A stretch of 64,000 nucleotides of DNA, taken from assembly GCF_008931805.1 (NCBI RefSeq), contig NZ_CP044399.1, forward strand, positions 434,001 through 498,000, written 5' to 3'. The notes beneath the pieces were generated by a model. The model saw nothing but the letters and a program-made list of their open reading frames with translations, made no database searches and had not been told where the DNA came from. The position numbers and the translations under genes were made by a program. This DNA comes from Moritella marina ATCC 15381. GTDB lineage: Bacteria; Pseudomonadota; Gammaproteobacteria; Enterobacterales; Moritellaceae. Positions 28,812 through 37,714 of the stretch are shown here, piece by piece (within the stretch, counting starts at the first letter, position 1; every line of letters starts with the position of its first letter).

Positions 28812-29552
28812 ATGAGACGTTTTTTATATTTAACTGTTATGTGTATCTTTTTTCCTACTAAAGCATCGGGTGTGGCTAACATTTTAGATGTGGGGTTAAT
28901 GAATCAAGGGCGTCCGCCGTATTATTCATTACCAACGGATACAGAACCGACTAAAGGGTTATACATAGATATTTTAGATGAAATTGGTCGTAAAATTGGG
29001 ATCGAATTTCGTTATCTATTCCTCCCTCAAGCGCGCATTCGGCATTTAATGAATCATTATCGCCTTGATGTCGAACCCGGGATCGCTGAAGAATGGCGAA
29101 TCGAACCTGCTGAGTTAGAAAACAGCATTTATAGTCGCTCTATTTTGACGTCGTCAGAAGTGGTTGTTTACAACCCTAAACGTGTGCAGAAGCCAATTAA
29201 TCGCAATACATTCAATGCATTAACATCGTGTTCAGTTCTCGGGTTTTCTAAATTAAATTTGGCAACTGGAAAAGAAGTTAAATCTCAGGATGTTTTAACA
29301 GAATTACAGATCTTTAAATTACTGCAAAACCAGCGTTGTGATTTTGCTGTCTTCCCTGAAGATGTTATCGCATCAAAATTGGTTAATTCAGGGTTGATGG
29401 CGACAGATAGTATCCATGTCTTTTCACTTAAATTACGTTTAACTAATCAGCATTTAGGGTTGCTGCCATCCATTAATACGGCAATCGATAATATGGTTAA
29501 ATCTGGTGTGATGGCAAATATAATAATAAAGCATAGAGGTTTAAATGAGTAG
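28812..29552 (+). CDS. Periplasmic solute-binding protein (amino-acid-type, SBP_bac_3-like)
   Basis: This is a 246-residue secreted protein. I start it at ATG 28812, which gives a clear signal peptide (RRFLYLTVMCIFFPTKASG); a longer frame begins inside the previous gene. The mature part, NILDVGLMNQGRPPYYSL, then GLYIDILDEIGRKIGIEFRYLFLPQARI, follows the type II binding-protein pattern used by transporters and by sensor proteins. No permease or ATPase gene is nearby. Its 3' end overlaps the HD-GYP gene by 8 bp, which points to a role as ligand receptor for signalling rather than transport. The ligand is unknown. Confidence 0.82.
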   Translation: MRRFLYLTVMCIFFPTKASGVANILDVGLMNQGRPPYYSLPTDTEPTKGLYIDILDEIGRKIGIEFRYLFLPQARIRHLMNHYRLDVEPGIAEEWRIEPAELENSIYSRSILTSSEVVVYNPKRVQKPINRNTFNALTSCSVLGFSKLNLATGKEVKSQDVLTELQIFKLLQNQRCDFAVFPEDVIASKLVNSGLMATDSIHVFSLKLRLTNQHLGLLPSINTAIDNMVKSGVMANIIIKHRGLNE

Positions 29553-31683
29553 TTCGTTGAAGAGATTGAGTCACCTTATCCTACTTGTATTATCTATTAT
29601 GGTTATAATGCTGGTGCTGTTTGTTAATTCAATCTCAGCAGATGAATCCTTGGATACCGAATTTGAAGTTGTAGAAGAAATATCGTTAATCAGTTCGGCG
29701 CTTGTTTATAATATGGATTATGAGCAATTGAATAAAATAATGACAGCGATGATTAGTAATCGTAAAGATATTGTGAATTTAGTGATTGTTGATGATGTCA
29801 GTAAAGGTGTGGTATTTAGTTATTCGTCAAATGGTAGCATTAAAGCGTTTAATGGCTTTTCTAGAGGCTACATGGCGGGACACCTGTTACCAATTGTTTA
29901 TGAAGGACAACTGATTGGTACTTTGAATGTCGAGTTTAAGTCTAAATTATTACCTCAAAATAATAATTATTATCAGGATTCCAGCTTTATTATCGTTTTT
30001 TTTCTCTTCGTACTGATTTTTATTAACCTGATTTTTTATGCGTTATTAAAATTGAGTGTTTCCAGTTCTAGACGCGCAGAGTTTGGTTCGAAGAAATTTA
30101 TTTTTATCACTATGTCATTTATGTCGATATTTATTGTGATGACAGTGATTGGTGGTTATTTCATCCTTGAAAAAAACAAAACAATTATTGAAGATAGAGT
30201 TGAATTATATTTGCAAAAAAATATCTCTGACTTTAATCGTGATATGAATAGAACGAAAGAAACATTGGCGTCCATTTATAATCAGATCACCCAAACCGCA
30301 GATTTTCAACGCGTTTACCAAGGACTTGTCAATGCTGAAAAGTTTTCTGATGAAGCTGCTTATGAGTATTTTCAGGGGGCGTTAACTAATATAATCAATC
30401 GCCATCACGACTTTGGCCTCAGTGAACGCATACCTTTTCTTATCATGAATATAGAAGGCAATGTTGTAGCAAAGCAAGGCAATGATATTACTGTTAATGA
30501 CATTAACAAAACGATAAACAGTCCTTTCATACGCGCATTAAGTGGCCGTGCAGGATTCTTACCGCCGAAAAAAAGCGTCCCACAAATATCGGAGATATAC
30601 TACGGCGACCTTTATTTCTCTTATCCTATCCTCGATGTCGAAGGCCGTGTCAGCGGTATCTTATTTACACAAATACCTAAGTTACCATTTATTTATTTTG
30701 ATATGTCTGAGTATAATTTTGGCGCGTCAGGTGAATTAGTGGCAACGAATAATAGTGGCAGGATTATATCTAAATGCCGATTCCCACAAGGGGATGGGAT
30801 GAACTGTGGTCATATGCTATCAACGATAATGCAAGATCGACATTCGAGTTCGAGTTACTTAGAGCTCTTTGGTGATTATCGCGGCCGAGAATCTTATGTT
30901 CTGACGAGTTGGTACGATGAACTTAATACCATATTGGTTTCAAAAATGGATAGCAATGAAGTCCTCGAAAGCTATTATGAATTTCAGAAAGGCATTATTT
31001 TAATTTTAGTGGTGATGAGTACGTTGACCATTTTTACGACGTTATACACCTTGTTTTTAGGGCGCAATGCCAACGATAAACTGATTAAATCCAATCACGG
31101 AATTATTAAAAGACTAGGCCATGCTGCGGAGTTTAAAGACAATGAAACGGCGATGCACATTGTCAGAATGAGCTATTACGCCAAAATTATTGCCATCAAA
31201 CATGGCTGTGATTTAGCGTGGGTAGAGCTACTGTTTAATGCTGCACCTATGCATGATATCGGCAAAATCGGTGTACCAGATCATATTTTACAGAAACCAG
31301 GAAAACTAACACCAGATGAATGGTTCATTATGCGTCAACATCCTGAGTTTGGTGCGCGCATTATTGGTACGCAAGATAATGAACTGTTAAAAATGGCACA
31401 TGATATTGCGATTGCCCATCATGAAAAGTGGGATGGTAGTGGTTATCCTTATGGCATTAAAGGAGAGAAAATACCATTACCAGCACGTATCATTGCTATT
31501 GCTGATGTCTTTGATGCTCTGACTTCTGAAAGAGTATATAAAAAAGCATGGACACAAGCAGATGCGGAAGCTTTGATTATAAGTGAGTCAGGTAAACATT
31601 TTGACCCTAGTTTGGTTGACTCATTTGTACTTTCATTACCTGAAATAAAAACCATTAGAAGTATTTATGTTGATAATAATTAA
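29545..31683 (+). CDS. HD-GYP c-di-GMP phosphodiesterase with periplasmic sensor domains
   Basis: This 712-residue membrane protein has a first membrane helix at about 8-27, a short periplasmic part, and second and third helices near 150-170 and 190-213. A large periplasmic region (about 215-475), probably Cache-like, is followed by a last helix near 480-500. The cytoplasmic HD-GYP domain covers about 520-690 and is complete: MHDIGKIGVPDHIL (HD pair), HPEFGARII, AHHEKWDGSGYPYGIKGE and RIIAIADVFDALTSER. It should degrade c-di-GMP. Translational coupling with the preceding binding protein, through an 8-bp overlap, suggests that the two work together. Confidence 0.92.
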   Translation: MSSSLKRLSHLILLVLSIMVIMLVLFVNSISADESLDTEFEVVEEISLISSALVYNMDYEQLNKIMTAMISNRKDIVNLVIVDDVSKGVVFSYSSNGSIKAFNGFSRGYMAGHLLPIVYEGQLIGTLNVEFKSKLLPQNNNYYQDSSFIIVFFLFVLIFINLIFYALLKLSVSSSRRAEFGSKKFIFITMSFMSIFIVMTVIGGYFILEKNKTIIEDRVELYLQKNISDFNRDMNRTKETLASIYNQITQTADFQRVYQGLVNAEKFSDEAAYEYFQGALTNIINRHHDFGLSERIPFLIMNIEGNVVAKQGNDITVNDINKTINSPFIRALSGRAGFLPPKKSVPQISEIYYGDLYFSYPILDVEGRVSGILFTQIPKLPFIYFDMSEYNFGASGELVATNNSGRIISKCRFPQGDGMNCGHMLSTIMQDRHSSSSYLELFGDYRGRESYVLTSWYDELNTILVSKMDSNEVLESYYEFQKGIILILVVMSTLTIFTTLYTLFLGRNANDKLIKSNHGIIKRLGHAAEFKDNETAMHIVRMSYYAKIIAIKHGCDLAWVELLFNAAPMHDIGKIGVPDHILQKPGKLTPDEWFIMRQHPEFGARIIGTQDNELLKMAHDIAIAHHEKWDGSGYPYGIKGEKIPLPARIIAIADVFDALTSERVYKKAWTQADAEALIISESGKHFDPSLVDSFVLSLPEIKTIRSIYVDNN

Positions 31684-31693
31684 GAATAAAACA

Positions 31694-32200
31694 ATGAGAA
31701 AAAATAACGTTACGATAAGGTTTATCAGTGTTTTATTAACATTTATATCGTTTTTTTCATATGGTACTGATAACACAATTTTTAAGGTTGAAAACTGTAA
31801 AAATAAGCAAGCTGTAAACTTTACTATGCCAGAGTTAAGGGTTTTGGAGAGTGCTGAAATAACGACATTATTACCTTGGAAAAAGCAGGAACATCGGTAC
31901 TTAGGGGTGTATCTTGAAAATATCATCAGGCGTGTTGATGGTCATGGTTTAGAAGCGATTCATGTACATGCAAAGAATGCTTACAGTGTCAAAATAACCG
32001 CCGCAGAATTACAGCAGCATAAATACATGCTAGCTTATGCCATCGATGATGAAGCGATAACGCGACGACATAAAGGACCATTAATATTAATGCGAGATTT
32101 GAGTGCTGTTAGCATTGATGATATCCACGAATTGAACGTGGTGATTAACCTCGTTTGGTTTGTTGAAAGTATTGATATTAACTGTGGAATTACGCACTAA
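31694..32200 (+). CDS. Periplasmic protein resembling the molybdopterin-oxidoreductase (SUOX-type) fold
   Basis: This 168-residue protein has a signal peptide (IRFISVLLTFISFFSYG) from ATG 31694. The mature sequence (NFTMPELRVLESAEITTLLPW, then YLGVYLENIIRRV, VKITAAELQQHKYMLAYAIDDEAI, KGPLILMRD) follows the pattern of small periplasmic proteins annotated as molybdopterin-binding oxidoreductase-like. These lack the cofactor cysteine and are often encoded next to GGDEF or kinase genes. Its stop shares a base with the start of the cyclase gene (TAATG), so the two are probably partners, this one acting as a periplasmic sensor subunit. Fold and role are inferred from pattern and context. Confidence 0.6.
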   Translation: MRKNNVTIRFISVLLTFISFFSYGTDNTIFKVENCKNKQAVNFTMPELRVLESAEITTLLPWKKQEHRYLGVYLENIIRRVDGHGLEAIHVHAKNAYSVKITAAELQQHKYMLAYAIDDEAITRRHKGPLILMRDLSAVSIDDIHELNVVINLVWFVESIDINCGITH

Positions 32201-33309
32201 TGAAAAATAAATACACAATAACAATGTGGTTACCTTTGATTTTGATCGTCTTAGTTGAGTTGTATTTAGCTGGCTTTATTACGTTGAAATATGAGCAGAA
32301 TAATAAAAATGTGATGCGTAATGTTGAATCAATACGCGCCTCATATTGGGGAACTTGGTATGTTGGCAAAGAACTGTCACAACTTGAAGCGCAAATAAAA
32401 AAATCGATATATTTAAACAAGCAAGATAATGAGGGGCTCTTAGAAAAATTAGACTTTTTAATTGTCAGTTATGAGTTTTTAGCGCTAGATGTCAAAATTT
32501 CGCCTTTATTACAGCGCTATGCGGTTAATGTTTTACAAGAAAATATAGATAAGTTAGATGAAGTTACTCAACAGGTGTTGCTCAAAGAACAACCTATTAA
32601 TCATTACCCTGATATTTTAGCGATTGTTGAGCAATTGAAATTAGGCCATGACAATGTTGTTTTTTTTGAATTGAAAGGCAGTGATCTTAACATTTTTACT
32701 GATGAGGTTAATCGAAACCAACAGGTCTTGTTATATATCATCTATACAGCGCTGTTTATGGTCACGGTGTTAATTACCGTTTGGTTAGTGACATATCTAA
32801 ACTTTAAGCGGACTCAGAAACAGTCAAATATGGATGAGTTGACTCAGCTTCCTAATAGAAAGCATTGTATGGAATTAATTACTGTTAAAATACAAAAGAA
32901 AAAACAGCTATGTTGTTTGTTTATCGATCTCAATGGCTTTAAGCAGGTGAATGATACATTAGGTCATCATGCGGGTGATGAGGTACTTAAAACTATTTCA
33001 AAAAGAGTATCTTATAGTATAGGTGATGAAGATATCTTTGCGCGTATTGGTGGTGATGAATTTGTTTTGATCTTATGTGATTATGGACATGATCTTAATG
33101 TTCAATCGATTGTTGAACGGATCATCAAGCAAATACAGCTACCTATGTATATCGATGGTGAGGCTGTCAATGTGGGTTGTGCGATAGGCATTTCTTTTTT
33201 ATCTAAGGACGTTGATACAGTGAATAAGTTATTCTTAACGGCTGATTCTGCAATGTATGTCGCAAAAGGGCTAAAAGAGGGGAATTCGAGTAATTATCAG
33301 TACTATTAA
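32200..33309 (+). CDS. GGDEF diguanylate cyclase, membrane-bound
   Basis: This 369-residue enzyme should make c-di-GMP from two GTP. It has membrane helices at about 8-28 and 180-202 enclosing a helical periplasmic domain of about 150 residues. The cytoplasmic GGDEF domain follows: MDELTQLPNRKHCMEL, FIDLNGFKQVNDTLGHHAGDEVL and the active site ARIGGDEFVLIL (about 284-288). The I-site position five residues before GGDEF reads GDED instead of RxxD, so simple product inhibition is not expected. It ends the cassette. The start overlaps the preceding stop. Confidence 0.93.
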   Translation: MKNKYTITMWLPLILIVLVELYLAGFITLKYEQNNKNVMRNVESIRASYWGTWYVGKELSQLEAQIKKSIYLNKQDNEGLLEKLDFLIVSYEFLALDVKISPLLQRYAVNVLQENIDKLDEVTQQVLLKEQPINHYPDILAIVEQLKLGHDNVVFFELKGSDLNIFTDEVNRNQQVLLYIIYTALFMVTVLITVWLVTYLNFKRTQKQSNMDELTQLPNRKHCMELITVKIQKKKQLCCLFIDLNGFKQVNDTLGHHAGDEVLKTISKRVSYSIGDEDIFARIGGDEFVLILCDYGHDLNVQSIVERIIKQIQLPMYIDGEAVNVGCAIGISFLSKDVDTVNKLFLTADSAMYVAKGLKEGNSSNYQYY

Positions 33310-33616
33310 TTATCAGTATTATTCATTTAACTTTACGCTTGGATCTTGATGATAATTTATGGTCGATATAAATATTTTATGGTCAAGTGCAATAATACTC
33401 TTTTTATCTCAAGCATATTTTTATGTATATTTATATCCAGCAACTTTATGCTTTATCTAAATAAAGTTCAGGCCGCGGTTGTTTGAGTTTTGTCACCTTT
33501 TTTGCTACTCTTTTAACCGATTTTTATCACTTGGCTCATTATGGTTTTAACTAATGACCCTTTCGTTTTTACTTTTCGATTAAAAAGTATTGCAGGATAT
33601 ATGCTCAGCATAACTT
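33310..33616 (+). promoter_or_regulatory. Upstream region and duplicated leader of BCCT gene 2
   Basis: About 240 bp of AT-rich sequence without a gene is followed by the duplicated leader (33553-33616), including the inverted repeat TATGCTCAGCATA at 33600-33612. Compared with copy 1, the arms are intact and only the central base differs. Confidence 0.7.
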
Positions 33617-33624
33617 ATGGATAG
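33601..33624 (+). CDS. Seven-codon leader ORF of BCCT gene 2 (MLSITYG)
   Basis: ATG CTC AGC ATA ACT TAT GGA TAG. The length, stop position and overlap with the transporter ATG (33617) are the same as in copy 1. Of the two codon changes, one is silent (CTT/CTC) and one is Ile to Thr. AGGA again sits just before this ATG. Retention in both paralogues supports a function, either as a translated leader or as an operator that happens to be readable. Confidence 0.55.
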   Translation: MLSITYG

Positions 33625-35215
33625 CTCGTTAAACAAAAATAGTACGTTAAATAAATATAGTATTGAAACAACTGATTACCAAGTCGGTCAAGATAATGTA
33701 CAAAAGTGGGGGTTCGATATACATAATCCCGTGTTCGGTATCAGTGCCGGCCTTATTATCTTCTTCCTCTCAGCACTTCTTCTCGTCGACCCTGCTACCG
33801 CAAAAGAAACATTAAACACGATTAAAAATGGCATTTTAGCTGATTTTGATAGTTTCTTTATGTGGTCAACTAACTTCTTTGTCTTTTTTATTGCCGTATT
33901 AATCGTATCGCCGCTTGGTAAGATCCGTATTGGTGGTAAAGAAGCAAAATCTGAACATTCAACGATCTCGTGGTTAGCAATGTTATTTGCTGGTGGTATG
34001 GGGATTGGTCTACTGTTCTGGGGTGTTGCAGAACCAACGGCTTATTTCACTAATTGGTGGGGAACCCCATTTAATGTTGAACCGTTAACTGCTGAAGCAA
34101 AGTCATTAGCACTTGCAGCAACGATTTATAACTGGGGTATTCACGGTTGGGCTATCTACGGTATCGTAGCACTTGCATTGGCCTTCTTTGCTTATAATAA
34201 AGGGCTTCCTCTTTCAATTCGTTCTGTTTTCTATCCGATTATTGGTGATAGAGCTTGGGGCTGGGCTGGTCACGTTGTTGATATCTTAGCCGTACTTGCG
34301 ACGCTATTTGGTCTTGCGACATCGCTAGGTCTTGGCGCACAGCAAGCAACGAGTGGTATCAATCATGTATTTGGTACTGATGGCGGTATTGGCATGCAGT
34401 TGATTGTGATTGCCTTTGTTACGTTAATTGCAATCTTTTCGGTTATCCGTGGTATCGATGGCGGCGTTAAAGTATTGAGTAATATCAATATGGTGTTTGC
34501 CTTTGCGTTATTGATCTTTGTACTGATCATTGGCTTTGATGTTGTTACTGTGGCTATTCCTGAAACCTTAATTGCTTATGGCCAAAACTTTATTGGGTTA
34601 AGTAACCCACATGGTCGTGATGATACAGCTTGGATGCAGGGGTGGACGGTATTTTACTGGGCTTGGTGGATTTCATGGTCACCATTCGTAGGTATGTTCA
34701 TTGCGCGTATTTCTAAAGGTCGTACGGTTCGTGAATTCTTGTCTGCCGTTATTTTTGTTCCAACATTAGTGACGCTAGTATGGATGGCAACATTTGGTGG
34801 TATTGCAATCGACCAAGTGGTTAATAAAGTGGGTGAGTTGGGTGCTAACGGCTTAACTGATTTATCATTATCTTTATTCCATGTGTACGATGCACTACCG
34901 TATGGTGATGTGTTATCAATATTGTCGATTATTTTAGTGTTAATCTTCTTTATTACATCATCAGATTCAGGTTCACTTGTCATCGACAGCATCACGTCTG
35001 GCGGTAAGATTGATGCACCTGTACCACAGCGTATATTCTGGGCTGTAGTAGAAGGTACTATTGCTGGTGTTATGTTATGGATTGGTGGTTCTGAAGCACT
35101 GCAAGCGTTGCAAGCTGGTGTGACTATCACCGCGCTACCATTTACGTTTGTATTGCTGCTTATGTGTGTGAGCCTTATTAAAGGCTTGAACTCAGAGCGT
35201 CATTTATACAAATAA
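33617..35215 (+). CDS. BCCT-family (betaine/carnitine/choline) transporter, copy 2
   Basis: This 532-residue paralogue of the gene at 26064 is very similar along its whole length, including SIETTDYQVGQDN at the N-terminus and KGLNSERHLYK at the end. It keeps the standard aromatic TM8 motif: FYWAWWISWSPFVGMF, with Trp350, Trp351 and Trp354. The N-terminal Asn/Gln-rich stretch is shorter than in copy 1. It probably imports glycine betaine, choline or a related solute for osmoprotection; the exact substrate is not determined. It has its own duplicated leader and terminator. Confidence 0.94.
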   Translation: MDSSLNKNSTLNKYSIETTDYQVGQDNVQKWGFDIHNPVFGISAGLIIFFLSALLLVDPATAKETLNTIKNGILADFDSFFMWSTNFFVFFIAVLIVSPLGKIRIGGKEAKSEHSTISWLAMLFAGGMGIGLLFWGVAEPTAYFTNWWGTPFNVEPLTAEAKSLALAATIYNWGIHGWAIYGIVALALAFFAYNKGLPLSIRSVFYPIIGDRAWGWAGHVVDILAVLATLFGLATSLGLGAQQATSGINHVFGTDGGIGMQLIVIAFVTLIAIFSVIRGIDGGVKVLSNINMVFAFALLIFVLIIGFDVVTVAIPETLIAYGQNFIGLSNPHGRDDTAWMQGWTVFYWAWWISWSPFVGMFIARISKGRTVREFLSAVIFVPTLVTLVWMATFGGIAIDQVVNKVGELGANGLTDLSLSLFHVYDALPYGDVLSILSIILVLIFFITSSDSGSLVIDSITSGGKIDAPVPQRIFWAVVEGTIAGVMLWIGGSEALQALQAGVTITALPFTFVLLLMCVSLIKGLNSERHLYK

Positions 35216-35262
35216 TGATTTGGCGTTACCCTAAGCATAAAAGCTTAAAATGATAAATGCCA

Positions 35263-35295
35263 ACGGCCTCAAATGTATATTTGAGGCCGTTTTTT
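35263..35295 (+). terminator. Terminator of BCCT gene 2
   Basis: ACGGCCTCAAA / TTTGAGGCCGT stem followed by a T run, the same as after copy 1. Confidence 0.92.
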
Positions 35296-35399
35296 GTTTT
35301 AGGCAGATCGCAAAAATCAGACCTTGTAATGTAAACCGGTACTATTACGTTATATTTTATGTTGAGGATTATTTATTTTAAGCGTATCAGGAGCTAAAG

Positions 35400-35675
35400 A
35401 TGAAAAAAGTTATTCTAAAAGGATTTATTATAGTCCCAACAGCGGACCTGTCTGCAGTGAAGAAAGCACTTATCAGTCATAAAGAACTGACGCGCAATGA
35501 ACCGGGCTGCTTGATGTTTAACGTCACGCCATCTGAAATTAACTTTAACCGTTTCGATGTATACGAAGAATTCATTAATAAAACGGCTTTTGAGCAACAC
35601 CAAGCCAGGGTCAAAAGTTCAGCCTGGGCTAAAGCAACAGCCAATGTACAACGGCATTATGAAATTTTTGAGTAG
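35400..35675 (+). CDS. Small antibiotic biosynthesis monooxygenase (ABM) domain protein
   Basis: This is a 91-residue single-domain protein. The pattern LKGFIIVPTADLSAVKKALISH, then TRNEPGCLMFNVTPSE and FDVYEEFINKTAFEQHQARV, matches the dimeric ABM barrel, where the middle E-P-G-C and the F-x-x-H-x pattern are typical. The role is unknown. It lies alone after the BCCT terminator. The AGGAGC before ATG 35400 is a good ribosome site. Confidence 0.82.
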   Translation: MKKVILKGFIIVPTADLSAVKKALISHKELTRNEPGCLMFNVTPSEINFNRFDVYEEFINKTAFEQHQARVKSSAWAKATANVQRHYEIFE

Positions 35676-35876
35676 TCGATGGGCTTAAATAGTAATGTTA
35701 CAGTTGGTGGCGTACATTTTTGCAAATTAATTATGCTTAATCATCATTAATTTGGAAGACTGAACGAGTCGCTATGCTACAGTCCACTTTAATAAAATAC
35801 GTTATTAAACTTAGTTACTACTTAGATCATTACTTAGTTAATATTTAGTTGTTTTTTTTTAGAGAGAGAATTATTG

Positions 35877-36521
35877 ATGTCCTTTGAGTCTGCAGTTACA
35901 TTTTTTATCGCGATATTTATTTTTGGTATTACCCCTGGGCCTGGTGTATTTGCCATTTTGGCTCGTGCGATGGTTGAAGGTCCTAAAAAATGTATCATGC
36001 TGGCAATGGGCATGATAGGTAGTGATGTGATTTATTTAATTTTAGCGTGTTTTGGTCTGGCAACGATAGCTGAAAATTGGTCTGAAGTATTTACTGCTAT
36101 TCGTTATATCGGTGCTGCTTACCTTATTTATCTCGGTTATAAAATGATTAAAGCTTTGCCGCAGATTAAGAGTGATATTCAAGCTGAAGCTGTTCAAGTC
36201 GAAACTAAAGCACAGCAAGAAGGTAGTATGTTGGCGAGTTTTACTCAGGGCTTTTTAATTTCAGCATCGAATCCAAAAGTGATCCTATTTTATATTTAGT
36301 TTTTACCGACGTTTATCGATTTGACGGTATTAAAGGCACAAGATATTGCCTTAGTGTCAGTGTTGTCGGCTATCGCTTTAATGTCAGGCTTAATGTTGAT
36401 TGCTTTTGGCGCTAGTCGCATGGCAGGGATGTTAAAAACACCAGTGGCTCATCAACGCTTAAACAGAGGTGCAGGCAGCATTATGATCGCTGCTGGCGCG
36501 TATTTGGCGGTGAGTAAATAG
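35877..36521 (+). pseudogene. LysE/RhtB-family exporter interrupted by an in-frame TAG
   Basis: This amino-acid efflux protein would have 214 residues. The first part (FESAVTFFIAIFIFGITPGPGVFAI) has the family start with the GPG motif, and SNPKVILFYI is the standard segment before TM4. Directly after this comes TAG (36297-36299), and the same frame continues FLPTFIDLTVLKAQDI to a normal end at 36521. One base change (for example from TGG or CAG) explains it. The ATG at 35877 is used; a TTG precedes it. Either the gene is dead, or it is split, read through, or mis-sequenced. The first fragment alone would lack about two helices. Confidence 0.88.
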
Positions 36522-36548
36522 TATTTTATCTTATCTATATTGACGAAA

Positions 36549-36583
36549 AAATAAAGGCTTACATTGGTAAGCCTTTATTTTTT
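36549..36583. terminator. Bidirectional terminator between the LysE gene and the old yellow enzyme gene
   Basis: AAATAAAGGCTTAC (36549-36562) and GTAAGCCTTTATTT (36567-36580) form a perfect 14-bp stem with a 4-nt loop, with A before and T after. It serves both convergent genes. Confidence 0.92.
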
Positions 36584-36607
36584 ATTATTGGTTTTGATTA
36601 ATTAAAA

Positions 36608-37699
36608 TTAAGCATGAGTTGGGTAGTCAATATAACCAGCTCCATCACCGCCAAACAGTGTAGCACCGTCAAGATCTGCTAGTGCGTAATTGTGCTTTAA
36701 ACGTTCAACTAAATCGGGGTTTGATACGAATGGACGACCGAAAGCGACTAAATCCGCATAACCTTTCGTTAATATTTCTTCGGCACGTTCTTGCGTATAA
36801 CTGCCCGCGACAATGATGGTATTCGTGAACAGGTTTCGTAGTTCAATACGGAAGCTTTCAGGTATTACAGGTGCATCATCCCAATCCGCTTCTGATAAAT
36901 GCATGTAAGCGATGTCACGTGCTTGTAGTTCTTCTGATGCTTCTAGAATTGTAGGTACAATATCTGGGCAGTTCATGTCTTTAAATGTGATGAATGGTGC
37001 AAGACGTACACCGACTTTATCAGCGCCAATTGCTGCAATCACAGCATCGACAACTTCTAATAGAAAACGGATGCGATTACTATTTGTGCCGCCATATTTG
37101 TCTGCTCGTTTGTTAGAATTTGTGCGAAGGAATTGGTCGATAAGATAACCATTACCACCGTGGATCTCGACACCATCAAAACCAGCTTCTACAGCACGCT
37201 TAGCTGAGTAAGCAAAGTCTTTAATTACGCGTGTTATGTCTGCTTGCGTCATCTCGCGAGGTTGAATGCAATCCACCATGTTGCCATTACCTTGGTCATC
37301 AGAGATCCAAACTTTAGTTTCTACAGGCGCAAGTGCTGACGGTGCGATAGGTAGTTCACCATGTTGAAATGTTGGATGAGAAACGCGGCCTACATGCCAT
37401 AACTGACAAAACATGGCAGCCCCTTGTTCATGGATAGCGCGGGTGATCGGTTGCCAGCCTTTAACGTGTGCATCGGTATAAACGCCCGGTGTGAATGAAT
37501 AACCTTGTGAATCATCAGAAATTTGTGTGGCTTCAGAAATGATTAATCCGGCGTTGGCGCGTTGCTTGTAATAAGTCGTCATTAATTCATTGGGTATATT
37601 GCCGGGTTGACTAGTACGCGCTCGGGTCATTGGTGCCATTACCACGCGATTTTTTAAGTTTAATTGTTTTAGTGTGGCGTTCTGGAATAATTTACTCAT
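36608..37699 (-). CDS. Old yellow enzyme family ene-reductase (NemA-like)
   Basis: This 363-residue FMN oxidoreductase is expected to reduce activated alkenes, N-ethylmaleimide or nitro-compounds with NAD(P)H. Family marks: LKNRVVMAPMTRARTS (FMN binding, N-terminal), the catalytic-type site EIHGGNGYLIDQFLRTNSNKR (about residues 175-195; the second His of the usual HG-x-H is Asn here, as in NemA-type enzymes), HLSEADW and FGRPFVSNPDL near the end. It follows the MFS gene by 15 bp and is opposite a LysR gene, so it is probably a detoxification unit under that regulator. Confidence 0.92.
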   Translation of the reverse strand: MSKLFQNATLKQLNLKNRVVMAPMTRARTSQPGNIPNELMTTYYKQRANAGLIISEATQISDDSQGYSFTPGVYTDAHVKGWQPITRAIHEQGAAMFCQLWHVGRVSHPTFQHGELPIAPSALAPVETKVWISDDQGNGNMVDCIQPREMTQADITRVIKDFAYSAKRAVEAGFDGVEIHGGNGYLIDQFLRTNSNKRADKYGGTNSNRIRFLLEVVDAVIAAIGADKVGVRLAPFITFKDMNCPDIVPTILEASEELQARDIAYMHLSEADWDDAPVIPESFRIELRNLFTNTIIVAGSYTQERAEEILTKGYADLVAFGRPFVSNPDLVERLKHNYALADLDGATLFGGDGAGYIDYPTHA

Positions 37700-37714
37700 G
37701 ATATTTACCTTATT

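Noticed and set aside
34654-35130. A 158-residue reverse-strand frame inside BCCT copy 2
   Set aside because: The opposite strand carries the conserved transporter; a similar antisense frame in copy 1 is explained by the same protein sequence constraint.
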